A stretch of DNA of 64,000 bases from Bin55 sp965205965 (GTDB lineage Bacteria > Pseudomonadota > Gammaproteobacteria > Pseudomonadales > Azotimanducaceae), in contig CBDBHT010000004.1 in NCBI GenBank assembly GCA_965205965.1, forward strand, positions 59,521-123,520, in the 5' to 3' direction. The notes below the pieces were generated by a model. The model was not told the DNA's origin and searched no databases. It saw only the letters and a program-made list of their open reading frames with translations. Each line of letters opens with the position of its first letter. Positions within the stretch are counted from its first letter, which is position 1. Shown piece after piece: positions 8,808 to 18,985 of this stretch. Both the position numbers and the translations under genes were made by a program.

Positions 8808-9836
8808 CTAAGAAGATCCAAGAGAAAGCAAATTTTCCACGGGCTGATAGGGTGCTTCTAGATAAGCAATGTCTTTTTCGTCTAATCTAACGGTAGCCGC
8901 TTCAATTAATTGATTCAACTGATCAATTTTTGACACTCCAATAACTGGGGCGGTAATTTCTGGTTTATTCATTAACCATGCCAACGAGATCTGAGCGGCT
9001 GTTTTACCCAAGCGGTCTGCAATTTCGACAACACGATCGACAATATGAAATGTTGCTGTTCCGCGATAGAGCGATTCGGTACGCATTCTGTCACGACCTG
9101 ACGAACGGCGCGTTGAACCCTCGTCAAAACTACCTTGGTAGGATCCGGTAAGTATCCCGCGTGCTAGCGGTGACCATGGCGTAAGTGCGATACCATTTTG
9201 CATACAATATGGATTCATTTCACGTTCTTCTTCTCGATAAACTAAGTTGTAGTGATTTTGCATAGAGACAAATGGAGTCCAACCGTTCATCTTAGCAACC
9301 ATCTGCAATTCAACGAGTTGCCAAGCGAACATTGACGACGCACCGAGATAAAGTACTTTGCCAACCTTCACAAGGTCGTGAAGTGCTTCTAACGTCTCCT
9401 CGATTGGTGTCGGAGCTCTGCCTGGAACACCATGTGGGTGCCTATGTATGACAAGATGATCAATATAGTCCATACGAAGTCTTTTTAAGCTCGCGTCAAC
9501 GCCTTCCATAATATGCTTACGGGAGAGACCTCCTTGATTAGCTCCGGGACCCATGGGCATAGCGGTTTTTGTGGCTAACACATAATCTTCGCGAGGGAAC
9601 AATTCACGAAGTAGTGTGCCAACGATTTCTTCGCTGGCACCTATCCCGTAGCTATCTGCACAGTCGAAATAAAATAAGCCGTTATCAAATGCTGTTTTGA
9701 TAATCGGTCGGGCGTCATCAATATTTAACGTCCAATCACCTTGATGACCTTGGCCTGGTTTACCGAAATTCATAGTACCAAGACATATTTCGGATACTTG
9801 TAAACCGGATTTGCCTAACTGTGTTGCGTTGAGCAT
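8808..9836 (-). CDS. Aldo/keto reductase
   Basis: A 342-residue NADPH-dependent oxidoreductase with the (beta/alpha)8 fold. The catalytic tetrad can be placed: D58 in YFDCADSYG, Y63, K90 in LATKT and H131 in HLVIHRH. The cofactor-binding end GVSKIDQLNQLIEA is also present, together with an EIVGTLLRELFPREDYV block common to the YghZ/Tas-like branch. The substrate is unknown; relatives reduce small aldehydes. It starts at ATG 9836 and is convergent with truA. It stands alone, with no operon partner on either side. Confidence 0.9.
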   Translation of the reverse strand: MLNATQLGKSGLQVSEICLGTMNFGKPGQGHQGDWTLNIDDARPIIKTAFDNGLFYFDCADSYGIGASEEIVGTLLRELFPREDYVLATKTAMPMGPGANQGGLSRKHIMEGVDASLKRLRMDYIDHLVIHRHPHGVPGRAPTPIEETLEALHDLVKVGKVLYLGASSMFAWQLVELQMVAKMNGWTPFVSMQNHYNLVYREEEREMNPYCMQNGIALTPWSPLARGILTGSYQGSFDEGSTRRSSGRDRMRTESLYRGTATFHIVDRVVEIADRLGKTAAQISLAWLMNKPEITAPVIGVSKIDQLNQLIEAATVRLDEKDIAYLEAPYQPVENLLSLGSS

Positions 9837-10206
9837 AGAAAGTTCCCGAGCCTGATCTTTTAAATTATAGAGGCGAAGGTCGTATGACGTCTTTCACGGT
9901 GATAAAGATAAGTTAGGATAATGCTTGAGATCGGCAGTAGCCGGTTGTTTCTATCAGTGAGCTCAGGCTTGAAACCAACCCAACTGGTTGACGGTACCAA
10001 GCGGACGCGTCATACGAAAGTCAGTACATGAACTTTATCGTGTTGAATGTGGCGATGATAGCCGGCCCTTGGATATCCACGCTCAAGTTTAGCTCGGTAA
10101 TTTCTTATGCTACGATCGCTGAGGTCCAATACTCTCCGAATATGAAAATATTCCGGCATGACTGAACCAGTATCAACGAGCGAATAACACAATCCATGGC
10201 TTAGGA
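9837..10206. other. Intergenic, no supported gene
   Basis: 370 bases of native composition between two leftward genes. A 60-codon leftward frame at 10010-10192 has no homology I recognise and no ribosome site, so I do not call it. The promoter of the aldo/keto reductase should lie near 9840-9920 but no clear boxes are visible. Confidence 0.35.
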
Positions 10207-10587
10207 CTATCGCTGTTCCGTTTGTTGAGGAAAACCCTCAAGTAGATGCTTAATTTTCTCTGGAGATCTTGTAATCACTGCACGACCATTCCTTACGATC
10301 ACCGGCCGCTGCATAAGAATAGGGTGCTCAAGGAGTAACTCAACAACTGCTTCTGCAGAGGTGTAGTCGCTTGCGTTTAGCCCGAGTTTCTCAAAATTAT
10401 GGTCCTTGCGTACAAATGCTTCGGGGGGATCGTCCGCCATATTTAAGACCGATCCCAACGTAGCCTTGTTAAGAGGTGTTTTTAGGTACTCGACGATCTC
10501 AAATTCAATATTGTGTTCACGTAGGTCGTCCGTTGCTATTCGACATTTATTACAGCGGGGGTTGTAGTAGATGAAAAGAGATTCCAT
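10207..10587 (-). CDS. ArsC-family (arsenate reductase-like) protein
   Basis: A 126-residue protein of the ArsC/Spx/YfgD thioredoxin-fold family. The N-terminal strand is followed by YNPRCNKCR, which places the family's reactive cysteine at C12 with the usual arginine after it and an extra C15, giving a CxxC. Later blocks fit the family: VEYLKTPL, a KLGL-type loop, and ILMQRPVIVRNGRAVITRSPE, which carries the RPI/V arginine of the arsenate site. Family members reduce arsenate with glutaredoxin, but many chromosomal homologues (YfgD) have no proven role. No arsenic genes are nearby, so function in arsenic resistance is only possible. Confidence 0.85.
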   Translation of the reverse strand: MESLFIYYNPRCNKCRIATDDLREHNIEFEIVEYLKTPLNKATLGSVLNMADDPPEAFVRKDHNFEKLGLNASDYTSAEAVVELLLEHPILMQRPVIVRNGRAVITRSPEKIKHLLEGFPQQTEQR

Positions 10588-11070
10588 ATAGGCTGCTCGT
10601 TACAGTATTGGGTTGGCTGACAATAGAGAGTATAGAACTATCGCGAAGATCATAAAATTATCATAGCATCATAAGCAATGCCATCATTGATTGATAGTAA
10701 GTATGGTATTGGGCTGAGTTTATCGCGACAAACCTAAAAGATGGCGTAAAAAGAAACCATGCACTACTTTGGAATGGCTAATGCTGCAACGGATGGTGTA
10801 GGTCCAATGCTGGTCCATCATAGATGGAAAGTCTACATACTAAGAAAATCGTTACAGATATGAACACACAGGCTGTATTACGTATTTGACCAGCATCTCG
10901 TTGATTATGACTGCCTAACAGGAGGATATTCCACGATGAGTGCCTTTTTCTCTAGATATCACAATACACGTAACACGCAATAGGCTGCAGCAAAACCCTC
11001 GCCGTACCAATGAACGTAATCTGCCTAAATTAAAACCGCTTCAATACCTCGTACTTAGCTGGATGTCTAT
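10588..11070. other. Intergenic, no supported gene
   Basis: About 480 AT-rich bases between the ArsC-like gene and an ISNCY insertion. An AGGAGG-like site at 10920 precedes an ATG at 10939 that runs only about 15 codons. No longer frame, tRNA or repeat is evident. Confidence 0.35.
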
Positions 11071-11074
11071 AGCT

Positions 11075-12915
11075 AGTGTCTGTGCGAAAACCCTGACAAT
11101 TGTATCAAAGCATTGATTATTGCGGCATGGGAGGGTATTTTGAGCTAAAATGCTACAGGTGAAGATTGCCGTTGGAGGCGTTGAAATGGGCTTTTTTAAG
11201 GGTTTCAGGGGGGTGGGGCTGTGCGGATCTTCGTTGGGAGGGCAGCGATCATGAGACGTTTCGAGTATGCCTTGCGGTTGGACGAGACGCCGATCGGTGA
11301 GATCAAGATTAACGTGAAATCACGGGATGACATTCCGGCGTTGCTGTTGGGATTGCAGAATCTGTACGTGTCGTGTCGAGAGGAATTGGAAGCGTCACTG
11401 GGTTGCCATGTGACAGCGGATCGGGATCCGGAGAACGGTCGGCCGGGGATGACGCTCTGGCGGGTTCTGGTGATGGCGGTGCTCAAGCAGGGTTTGGATT
11501 GCGACTACGAGACCGTCTGGGGGAGTTGGTGAACCATCACCGGTGGTACGGAAGATGCTGCAGCATGGGTTTCTGGATGACTGGACGTTACTCGGTTCGC
11601 ACCTTGCAGGACAACGTGTCGCTGGTGACGCCGGCGTTGCTACAGGAGTTGAATGCGCTGCTGGTACGGGGGGGGGGGGAGGGTCATGCGGTGGCGGGAA
11701 AGTCGCCTGGAACCGCCTTGGACGGTCGGATTGACTCGTTCGTAGTGGAGACGGACGTGCATTACCCGACGGACGTGAACCTGCTGTGGGATGCGATGCG
11801 GGTGTTGCTGACGGAGGTTTCGGTCTGTTGCGGATCGCATGAGGTGTCAGGATGGCGGCAGGGGCAGTACTGGCGGAGCCAGGTTCGGCAGGGCTATCAA
11901 CGGGTGAGCCGCACGCGGTTGTGGTGCCGACGACGCCCGAAGGCGGTGGCGGCGTGGTTGACCCTGTGCAGCGATCTGACGGGGCGTCTGGGCGACACGC
12001 TAGAGGAGAGCTGGAAGGATTGCCGGAGGGCTCGGTGACGCCGGCGCAGCTGTCGCGATGGCACTGGTTTCACGCCTGCTCGGTGCGTTTGCAGGATCAG
12101 ATCCGCCGTCGCGTGCTGGAAGGGGAAACGATCCCGCACGAGGAGAAGCTATTTTCGCTGTTCGAGCCGCATACGCGTTGGATCATGGAGGGCAAGGCTG
12201 GCCGGCCGGTGGAGCTGGGGGGTCCCCTGACGGTACTGGAAGATCAACATCAGTTCATCCTGGGTTGGCACTTGCAGTGGCATGGCGGCGATGTGGACGT
12301 GGCCGTTCCGCTGGTGGCGGCATGCCAGGCACAGTATCCGGAGTTGCACGGATGCAGTTTCGACCGGGGGTTCCACAGCCCCGCCAACCAACAGCAACTG
12401 GCCGCGGTGCTGGAGCACGTCGCGTTGCCCGCGAAGGGGCGAGGCACGGAGGCCAGTCGTGCCCGGGAAGGTAAAGCATCGTTCGTGGCGCGACGCCGGC
12501 GGCATCCGGGCGTGGAATCGGCGATCCATGCGTTGGAAAGTCATGGCTTGGACCGGGTGCGCACGCAGGGCCGGGAAGGCTTCGAACGCACCGTGGGTAT
12601 CTCGATCCTCGCAGCCAACCTGCACCGACTCGGACGCTTGCTGCAGCAACGGGCGGCGCGGCGGTACCATCGCACGCACGCACCACCCTATCGTTTGGCG
12701 GCCTAGCCGTCCCATCCTCAATATCCATCTTTCCCGCCCCTCGGGACGGACTCCGCACGCCCCGAAAGCGAGCAGGAGAACATCATCCGCACTTTTGGAG
12801 GCCCCGATGGGCGGATGACCCGTCGTACATCTCCTAAATCAACATGATCCCCTGAGTGGCGGATACCATCACGTGGCTTAAACCCATCGTAAAATGGGGT
12901 TTTCCCGCAGATACT
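11075..12915 (+). mobile_element. ISNCY-type insertion sequence, copy 1
   Basis: A 1,841-base element bounded by imperfect inverted repeats: AGTGTCTGTGCGAAAACCC at the left, and the complement of GGGTTTTCCCGCAGATACT at the right. It is flanked by a 4-base direct repeat AGCT (11071-11074 and 12916-12919). A second copy at 30423-32242 has the same ends and an AACT duplication. It carries one transposase gene in the plus direction, broken in several places. The insertion lies in intergenic native DNA between the ArsC-like gene and the HtrA-type protease. Confidence 0.85.
11251..12706 (+). pseudogene. ISNCY family transposase, frameshifted
   Basis: The N-terminus (MRRFEYALRLDETPIGEIKI, then NVKSRDDIPALLLGLQNLYV) and the GMTLWRVLVMAVLKQGL and VVETDVHYPTDVNLLWDA blocks are typical of the ISNCY transposases related to ISDol1. 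Compared with copy 2, this copy has a 2-base insertion near 11512, a lost base near 11541, an extra base near 11588, a long run of G near 11670, and a 2-base insertion near 12006. At least four frameshifts therefore interrupt it. The ATG at 11251 follows a GGGAGG site. The last frame (11852-12706) contains the C-terminal DDE part (LFEPHTRWI, then SFDRGFHSPANQQQL). Confidence 0.85.
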
Positions 12916-12987
12916 AGCTAGTCGATTTATTGATTCATTTTTTAGAAATCAAAGTTGTTAGATCATCTCGAGTGCCTAAGAAACTGG

Positions 12988-14388
12988 CTACTCAATAAAA
13001 ATTATTCCAGAACCAGTACCACGGATGACACGTAACTTCAGCGTTGACTCTACCCTATCGATTGCATCAACCATTGCCGTCACGGAAGATACCGGTTCCC
13101 GATTCACTTCAATGACAATATCACCTGGCCTTAGACCGCTTCTAGCAGCGCGACTTTGAGGGTGTACAGCAGTAACTAATACGCCTTCATGCTTACCAAA
13201 GTATGGGTGGTCGCTTGGAATATCAGCAAAAGCCGTTCCAGCGAGCTGGGGTGTATGTGAATCATTCGCGAATTTTACCCATGTCCTATCACCTAGCGTC
13301 GCTTCGACCTCAACCTCACGATTATTTCTAATAACTACGATATCGACCTTTTCGCCACGGCGCATTAGCCCAATGGTAGTGTATACATCGTTATCGTTTT
13401 CAATATCTTTTCCGTTGATTTCTATGATCACGTCTTCGACTTGAATGCCGGCTTTGTGTGCAGCCGAATCCTCTAGCACTTCGAAAACGAAGGCACCTTT
13501 CTTCGACGCTAGCCCGTACTCTTTCTGTAACTCATCAGTGACTATTCCAAAACTAATACCTAGAAGACCGCGCTCTACTTTCCCATGTTCCGCGAGAATT
13601 TTGATCACGGTACTTACTACGTTTGCAGGAATTGCGAATCCGATGCCCACACTACCGTAGTCTTGAGCAGGATATCTCCCCGGGCTTGCAATTGCAGTAT
13701 TAATTCCAACTAAGTGCCCATTAAGATCCACGAGTGCACCTCCAGAATTTCCAGGATTGATAGAGGCATCGGTTTGTATAAAGTCTTCGTATTCCTCAAT
13801 ATTCAGGCCACTGCGACCAAGCGCACTAACGATTCCGTAGGTAACTGTATGTCCTAAAGTAAAGGGATTCCCAATCGCAATAACGAAATCGCCAACACGA
13901 AGTTTGTCTGAATCACTTAGTTCCAGTGCATCTAAGTTTTTAGCATCAATTCTGAGTAATGCTACATCTGTGTCTGCATCGCTGCCTAGCAATTTTGCAG
14001 GGAATTCGCGCTGATCGAGCAATTTAACTGTAATTTGTGCAGTATTTGCAATTACATGGTGATTTGTTACCACGTATCCTTTCCTTGCATCGATGATCAC
14101 GCCAGAACCAATTCTGTCATTTGGGATGGTGCGACCTCTTGGATTTCCCAAAAACCAAGCTTGGGATCGTAACTCGTTCGTGGCTGAGATGTTCACAACT
14201 GCTCCGGTCACTCGTTCTAGTAGCGGTGCTAGTGTCGGATGCCCGCCACGGTTTCGTAATTCAGCAGGCCATTGAGCGAATGCTACGGAGGTCAGAAATA
14301 GTGCTAGAACATAAACATAAACAGTTACCGTGTCCTGTATTCTTGTTACCCGGAGATTGGTAGCAGTTGTGATTTTCTTGATCTTCAT
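12988..14388 (-). CDS. Periplasmic HtrA/Do-type serine protease with two PDZ domains
   Basis: A 466-residue protease of the DegP/DegQ (S1C) family that degrades or refolds misfolded envelope proteins. A signal peptide is visible, hydrophobic at residues 21-35 with a likely cleavage after SVAFA (39). The catalytic triad is H111 (TNHHV), D141 (DTDVALL) and S215 (NPGNSGGAL). The first PDZ domain runs from about residue 280 to 370 and starts with the GLLGISFG carboxylate-binding loop. A second, more degenerate PDZ spans about 385-462. The order signal-protease-PDZ-PDZ matches DegP/DegQ/MucD rather than DegS. It is monocistronic and leftward, with an ISNCY element beyond its 3' end. I do not assign degP versus degQ. 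Confidence 0.93.
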   Translation of the reverse strand: MKIKKITTATNLRVTRIQDTVTVYVYVLALFLTSVAFAQWPAELRNRGGHPTLAPLLERVTGAVVNISATNELRSQAWFLGNPRGRTIPNDRIGSGVIIDARKGYVVTNHHVIANTAQITVKLLDQREFPAKLLGSDADTDVALLRIDAKNLDALELSDSDKLRVGDFVIAIGNPFTLGHTVTYGIVSALGRSGLNIEEYEDFIQTDASINPGNSGGALVDLNGHLVGINTAIASPGRYPAQDYGSVGIGFAIPANVVSTVIKILAEHGKVERGLLGISFGIVTDELQKEYGLASKKGAFVFEVLEDSAAHKAGIQVEDVIIEINGKDIENDNDVYTTIGLMRRGEKVDIVVIRNNREVEVEATLGDRTWVKFANDSHTPQLAGTAFADIPSDHPYFGKHEGVLVTAVHPQSRAARSGLRPGDIVIEVNREPVSSVTAMVDAIDRVESTLKLRVIRGTGSGIIFIE

Positions 14389-14668
14389 TGTTTAGGACTT
14401 ATAAAGATAGTTAATGATAAATTTAAGCAAATGTTCCATATTGTTTCGTATCAATCGCTAGGATTGATGTCGCTAGTACATCGTCATGGATAAGAGGTGG
14501 GTATAGACGATGTGATTTGAATACTAAAGAAAATCCATCCTGGGCGACGATATACGCTGCCAAATCAAGACTGCATATTCCAAAATTGAGAAATAAAATG
14601 CAGTAAGCTCGTATATTTTCAACAATTTATTGCTACACGTGAACATACATCGCACACCACGGGACCAT

Positions 14669-14968
14669 TTAAGCAAGCCTCGATTCGACACTAGCAACTT
14701 TCTCTACCATGGTCTGTTCTCGGTCAACTCGAGTCCCTAATTTTATTGTTGTTGAGATTCTTGGAACATCCATGTCGTGAAGTCGTTCATGACACCTCTT
14801 TACCGCATCAAATACGTCTTCCCACTCTCCCTCAATGTTTGTTCCGTAGGCATGTAACATGGTTGTTAGACCTGTATCTTCAAGAATATGTTCGCATTCA
14901 GCAATATATTTAGAAACAGATACACCAACGCCCAACGGGACGACGCATAAATCAACGATTACTTTCAT
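14669..14968 (-). CDS. Thiamine-binding-like protein (UPF0045/MTH1187 family)
   Basis: A 99-residue protein of the MTH1187/YkoF-like family with a ferredoxin-like fold, known in some members to bind thiamine or its precursors. Conserved features are the N-terminal VIVDLCVVPLGVGVSVSKYI, with the PLG-G-S loop and the AECEHIL helix, then LHAYGTNIEGEWEDVFDAVKRCHE and IKLGTRVDRE. The length is normal. It is isolated: about 280 bases separate it from the protease gene and IS debris lies upstream. Its biological role is not clear; thiamine salvage is the usual suggestion. Confidence 0.88.
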   Translation of the reverse strand: MKVIVDLCVVPLGVGVSVSKYIAECEHILEDTGLTTMLHAYGTNIEGEWEDVFDAVKRCHERLHDMDVPRISTTIKLGTRVDREQTMVEKVASVESRLA

Positions 14969-15354
14969 AATGCAATATTAACACGTGCGCTATTTGCCGA
15001 TTTTTCAAGTTAAGTACACGAGCTATTGGGCTTGGATAGCAGTTTTCTTTTTACCTATAGGTATGTCTATTTATTCCTTGATCCAGTGTATTTTATAGGG
15101 CACATTCGAGCTTAGACCTAGTCGTCCTGACCGAGTTTCTTCGGAGGGTCTTGATGAACGGATCGAACCTGTTTGAACGGGCATTCCAAGACGTAGCACT
15201 TGGCAGTCTGCACCGTAGAAATGTGGGAGTACTCTTTAATAGGATCAATTTCTTGGAATGTACCAGCATGAGGTGTGTAATTTCTATTCTAATCTAGTTG
15301 TAAGTTATTTATTCTAAAAAATGTTCTGGAATTTTTCTGCAGCGCAAGACTGCG
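14969..15354. other. Intergenic with a short IS5 scrap
   Basis: No gene. A stretch near 15140-15165 (CTTGATGAACGGATCGAACC) is the reverse complement of the IS5 relic end at 54966-54990, so it is a small leftover of the same element. The remainder is AT-rich without a supported frame. Confidence 0.4.
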
Positions 15355-15790
15355 GCGCGTGATTAGCAAACGTGACTGATAATCCATCCTCGCCTGCCTT
15401 TGGGTTCGGTCCAAGGCGCGAACCTGTCCTGCAGAAAGCCTCGCTCCATAGTCCATTCCCCAACTCTTGCGATGCCGCGCATCCGGAGCCGGAGATGCCC
15501 CGGAATCGGCTGGCTTGCCCTTACGCTCGAACACCGCTGATCCTCTTCCTCCAGCAACTGCTTCTTCCAGTGCCGGGTCTGCGATGCGTGAAGTGCGAAC
15601 CGCGACGACAGCTCCGCCAGCGTTGCTCCCCTTGCACAGCTGCCAACGCCCCTGCCTTGGAAGATGAACGCAGGCGCATGCCACCGGCGACCCGTTTGCT
15701 TATCATATAGTGCCCCCGTTCATTCGCATGACAGTGTCGCGGCGCATACATCTTAAGCCATCATCGAAAACTGTCTCATTTTGCGGCACC
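15355..15790 (-). mobile_element. IS3 family relic (orfA end)
   Basis: Read leftward this matches the IS3 relic at 2641-3040 over its whole length, from the TGCCGCAAAATGAGAC end at about 15790 to the orfA region. The frames are broken: pieces equivalent to AELSSRFALHASQTRHWKKQ and VFERKGKPADSG can be recognised in different frames. orfB is absent. Both relics keep the same left terminus, so they derive from one IS3 subfamily distinct from the IS3 copy at 34935. Confidence 0.7.
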
Positions 15791-16184
15791 ATTTCTCAAC
15801 ACCGACAATTTCCACGGCAAATCTACAATTCTGCCGTAGGAGAAGCGTGCATGGTCTTCGACAGAAAGATATAAATGGAGGCAAACGTTTATTAGGATTA
15901 ATGCCACCAGCGCATGATGCAGTTTGTCCAGTCGACCAGTTCGGTATCTGATCTGCAAGTGTGAACCTGCTACATCTTCAATTCAACACGGTGTTGCTCG
16001 GCACGTTTATGGCACAAGCTTCATAAATACCTTGACGCATGCGCCTATCGATACAGCCGTCGGTTCTGGGAATCACAACTAGCGATCGGTCATAAGCATG
16101 TTCTTTTTTAAGAAGGCCGAGATTCAGTTTTATCCACGGTACTAAAGATAGTTTACAGTAATCTAAATACCTACCATATTGCAT
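15776..16184 (-). pseudogene. IS5-type transposase remnant (C-terminal part)
   Basis: Leftward frames here contain AYDRSLVVIPRTDGCIDRRMR, then, after a frame change, LQIRYRTGRLDKLHHALVAL with a hydrophobic end. This order (second catalytic region, then an IRY/TRYDK-like segment and a hydrophobic helix) is that of the C-terminal third of IS5-family DDE transposases. It is strongly decayed and AT-rich, so it is older than the GC-rich copies. Confidence is moderate because the match is by pattern only. Confidence 0.45.
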
Positions 16185-16257
16185 TCATCAATACAAATAC
16201 GAAGTTTCTCTTTTCGCTCCATACACTCTATAGAAGACAAGATATCCCATAAGCGAC

Positions 16258-17340
16258 TCACTGGCCGGCTTCCAGAGTTACACTTTTTATTAAGGCATAG
16301 ACTTCATCACCAACTGTCAATTGTAGGTCAGTGACTGCTTTTCTAGTAACACGTGAACGAATACGTTCTTCACCAACGCGTAGAAGTAATTCAGCGGAGG
16401 ACTCGTTAGGCGATATATCCAAGGAGATGATAGTACTCCTGAGAACATTTTGGATGCTTATTCCTATCGGTTGCTGAAGTGCAATAGAAACGTCACGTGC
16501 TCGGACCCGAATGCGTAGCTTGTGGCCAACTTTGTATTGGTTAGCTAAGGGAACGAGCAAAGAAGCACCGTTTAGCTGAAGAGTACTTAACCGATATTCA
16601 TAGTCATGTGCTGAGATTGTTGCATTCACTACAGAACCCGCTTCATATCGCCCTGTTAAGGATTGTAGATCAAGTCCCTCCAGAATCTCTGAAGTTGATC
16701 CAGTCGTGACGACTTTGCCCTCATTTAACACGATCATGGCATCAGACAACGTAGCAACTTCGTCTACCGAATGAGTTACAAGTAAAGTAGGGATTGCAAA
16801 CGATTTGGCAAACGTATCTATATATGGTATGATTTCTGTCTTCCTTTCTATGTCCACAGCAGACAATGGCTCGTCTAGAAGCAAGAGTTGAGGGTTCATA
16901 AGAAACGTTCGAGCGAGCGCGACGCGTTGTGTTTCGCCACCAGATAATTCATCTGGATAGCGATCAACTAACGTACTGAGATCAAATTTTTCAATAACTT
17001 CATTGAGTTCGCAAGGTCCTTCAGACAAGCCAAAGCATCTGATAGGATATCTAAGATTCTCCATGACTCGAAAATGACTAAACAATCTACTGTTTTGGAA
17101 CAAATAACCAACTCGCCGTCGATGAGGGGCTACGTTGATATTTTTTCTACTATCGAACCATGTCTCTCCATCTAATTTGACGTAGCCAGTTGGATTTTCA
17201 AATCCTGCTATGGTTCGAAGCAACATAGTTTTACCACTTCCGCTAGGGCCATACAGAGCCGTAACACCTTGCGTTGCAATCTTTGCTTCAACATGCAAGT
17301 TGAAATTTGCAAAAGACACCGAACAATTCAATTCAAGCAC
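16258..17340 (-). CDS. modC: Molybdate ABC transporter ATP-binding protein
   Basis: The 360-residue ATPase subunit of the molybdate importer, acting at the inner face of the membrane with ModB. Motifs: Walker A GPSGSGKT (31-38), ABC signature LSGGETQ (132-138), Walker B QLLLLDEP (151-158) and the H-loop VTHSVDEV. After the ATPase domain there is a TOBE/Mop-like molybdate-sensing domain (about 295-357), as expected of ModC and not of generic sulfate or spermidine ATPases. modB and modA are upstream on the same strand but separated by 1.6 kb that includes a TIR-domain gene, so modC may need its own promoter. Confidence 0.93.
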   Translation of the reverse strand: MLELNCSVSFANFNLHVEAKIATQGVTALYGPSGSGKTMLLRTIAGFENPTGYVKLDGETWFDSRKNINVAPHRRRVGYLFQNSRLFSHFRVMENLRYPIRCFGLSEGPCELNEVIEKFDLSTLVDRYPDELSGGETQRVALARTFLMNPQLLLLDEPLSAVDIERKTEIIPYIDTFAKSFAIPTLLVTHSVDEVATLSDAMIVLNEGKVVTTGSTSEILEGLDLQSLTGRYEAGSVVNATISAHDYEYRLSTLQLNGASLLVPLANQYKVGHKLRIRVRARDVSIALQQPIGISIQNVLRSTIISLDISPNESSAELLLRVGEERIRSRVTRKAVTDLQLTVGDEVYALIKSVTLEAGQ

Positions 17341-17780
17341 GACTGAATAATCTTACTATCGAAGCGCAACTGGTTACGTAAACTATCAAATTTATTGAAA
17401 TTTTTAACATATCCCTAGCGACCAATATGTTTCTATGGCATTATGAGGCTCTAATTCATTAACCACGACTAATGTTTCAAATCGAACTGCAAATCTCAAA
17501 GATGTTTATCTTTACCACCGTAATTACAACTAAACATTCCTAGTCTGAATTCACTGTCTGACTGAACCCGACCTACAACATATGATGATGGTTACAATGA
17601 GTTGGCGATAGTTGAATGTTGTATCAAAGTGGCAATATATATACAAATTTGCATAAGTCTTGGGTCGTCCGGCAATGATAAGCTATGCACCTGCGCGAAT
17701 GTTCGTACAAAGTGCAGTATCTCAGAATGATGGATAGAGCCATGGATGAGGTCAGTTACTGGACACGGATAATGAATTTT
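17341..17780. other. Intergenic between modC and the TIR gene, no gene seen
   Basis: 440 AT-rich bases without a supportable frame on either strand. It must contain the transcription start of modC if modC is not read through from the TIR gene, but no promoter boxes are convincing. Confidence 0.35.
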
Positions 17781-18257
17781 CTATCGAGCTGTACGTAATA
17801 GTGCCGTCTTCAAATCCTTGTGAAAATTCGATGCTGACCTATGGGCGTGCTGTATCCTTTCCGATTCTGTTACGTATTTTCTATATTCTTTTTTGGAATA
17901 GTCACAGTAAAGATCAATATCACTTGCGGACTTCAAGACTGGCCACTTTTCCAAAAAACCAGGAATATACACGTCGTCCTGTGAAAAACTGGCCATGCGG
18001 AGCCCCTTTTCTGAACCTACTCCAATTTCCCAAGGTACCCACCACGCCTCCGATGTTTCATTTGAAAGTACAGCAATGAGATGCTGACACTCCTCCATCC
18101 GGTCCAGCAGGTAGCGCGTCAGTTCTGGACCCTCCATGTTAAGGGCACGATCCATGGATTCCAGGTGGGTTTCCAACCTGTTCGATCGCACTTGACATGC
18201 TACCCACTCTGCCACGTCCTTTTCAGTGCTTTTGTGAGGAATGAGAATATTAATCAT
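17781..18257 (-). CDS. Stand-alone TIR-domain protein
   Basis: A 158-residue protein that is essentially one TIR-like fold. Features are the first strand INILIPHKSTEKDVAEWVA (residues 2-20), a hydrophobic strand HLIAVLSNETSEAWWVPWEIG (59-79) with the family's serine (S66) and candidate catalytic glutamate E77, and then a DVYIPGFLEKWPVLKSASDI region typical of this bacterial subgroup. Known bacterial TIR proteins hydrolyse or cyclise NAD+, several in anti-phage systems such as Thoeris, where the partner ThsA is adjacent. No partner is visible here: the neighbours are modC and modB. The gene is complete and free of frameshifts. Its location inside a split mod operon suggests insertion. Function is inferred only at the fold level. 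Confidence 0.75.
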   Translation of the reverse strand: MINILIPHKSTEKDVAEWVACQVRSNRLETHLESMDRALNMEGPELTRYLLDRMEECQHLIAVLSNETSEAWWVPWEIGVGSEKGLRMASFSQDDVYIPGFLEKWPVLKSASDIDLYCDYSKKEYRKYVTESERIQHAHRSASNFHKDLKTALLRTAR

Positions 18258-18985
18258 ACGTTAACCTACATTCGATGCCACTTGGCTAAACGGCGGTAGT
18301 GCCCCCGTCTGGAGGTGGGCCAATCTACCCTTGCCCGAACACACGACACATGCCATGTATGGAGCCTGTGATACAGGCATGACCAAATCCTCTACCTTAT
18401 CTATCGCAGTCCTGAAAACTCTTCATAAATGGCCTCATGTCGCTGTTTTACTTCAACGTCAAATAAACATATGGGTTCCTCGTTCCAATCAAGTATGTGG
18501 ACTTAGATTGAGCATGCATGCACATTCAGGCATAAAAGACTATGTCGCTCCGAGAGGCTAACGAATCAATCCATACGAGGCCAAAAATTCAAAATATAAG
18601 AATTTTTTACGAATTTTTGAATGAGACTAAATCAGCTGGGAAAGACTACTCAAGTTAATGCGTGACGCGCTATATTTTGGTATAATACACAATGCTGGCC
18701 CGTCAATATTTGACTAGGCTATGATATTGAATTCAATATGAATTATTATGTTTTTAATAAAAAATACTACGTAGACAACTTATATTATCCACGCTTTTTG
18801 ATCTACATAGCAACCCTAGCCCTTACTCGAACGGCTAAGCTTTTGAGTAACATACCAATCCTTAGTATTTCCAAATTGCCTACGAGTACTGCCAACCCTG
18901 CCAATGCTAGACAATGCAATGTAAACCGTTTAGGTTCATATTTTCAAGAATAATCATATGTAATTTTTACCAATAATATATGCAG
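18258..18985. other. Gap between TIR gene and modB, no gene seen
   Basis: About 730 AT-rich bases. Short frames such as 18331-18561 (plus) lack homology and ribosome sites. A perfect 16-base palindrome, ATATTGAATTCAATAT, lies at 18724-18739; it could be an operator but nothing ties it to a regulator. There are no IS ends or tRNA here. Confidence 0.35.

Noticed and set aside
10920..10986. Strong AGGAGG site and ATG at 10939
   Set aside because: The frame stops after about 15 codons and nothing downstream continues it.
18724..18739. 16-base AT palindrome as a regulator site for modB or the TIR gene
   Set aside because: It does not resemble a ModE site, is far from either start, and palindromes of this kind occur by chance in AT-rich DNA.
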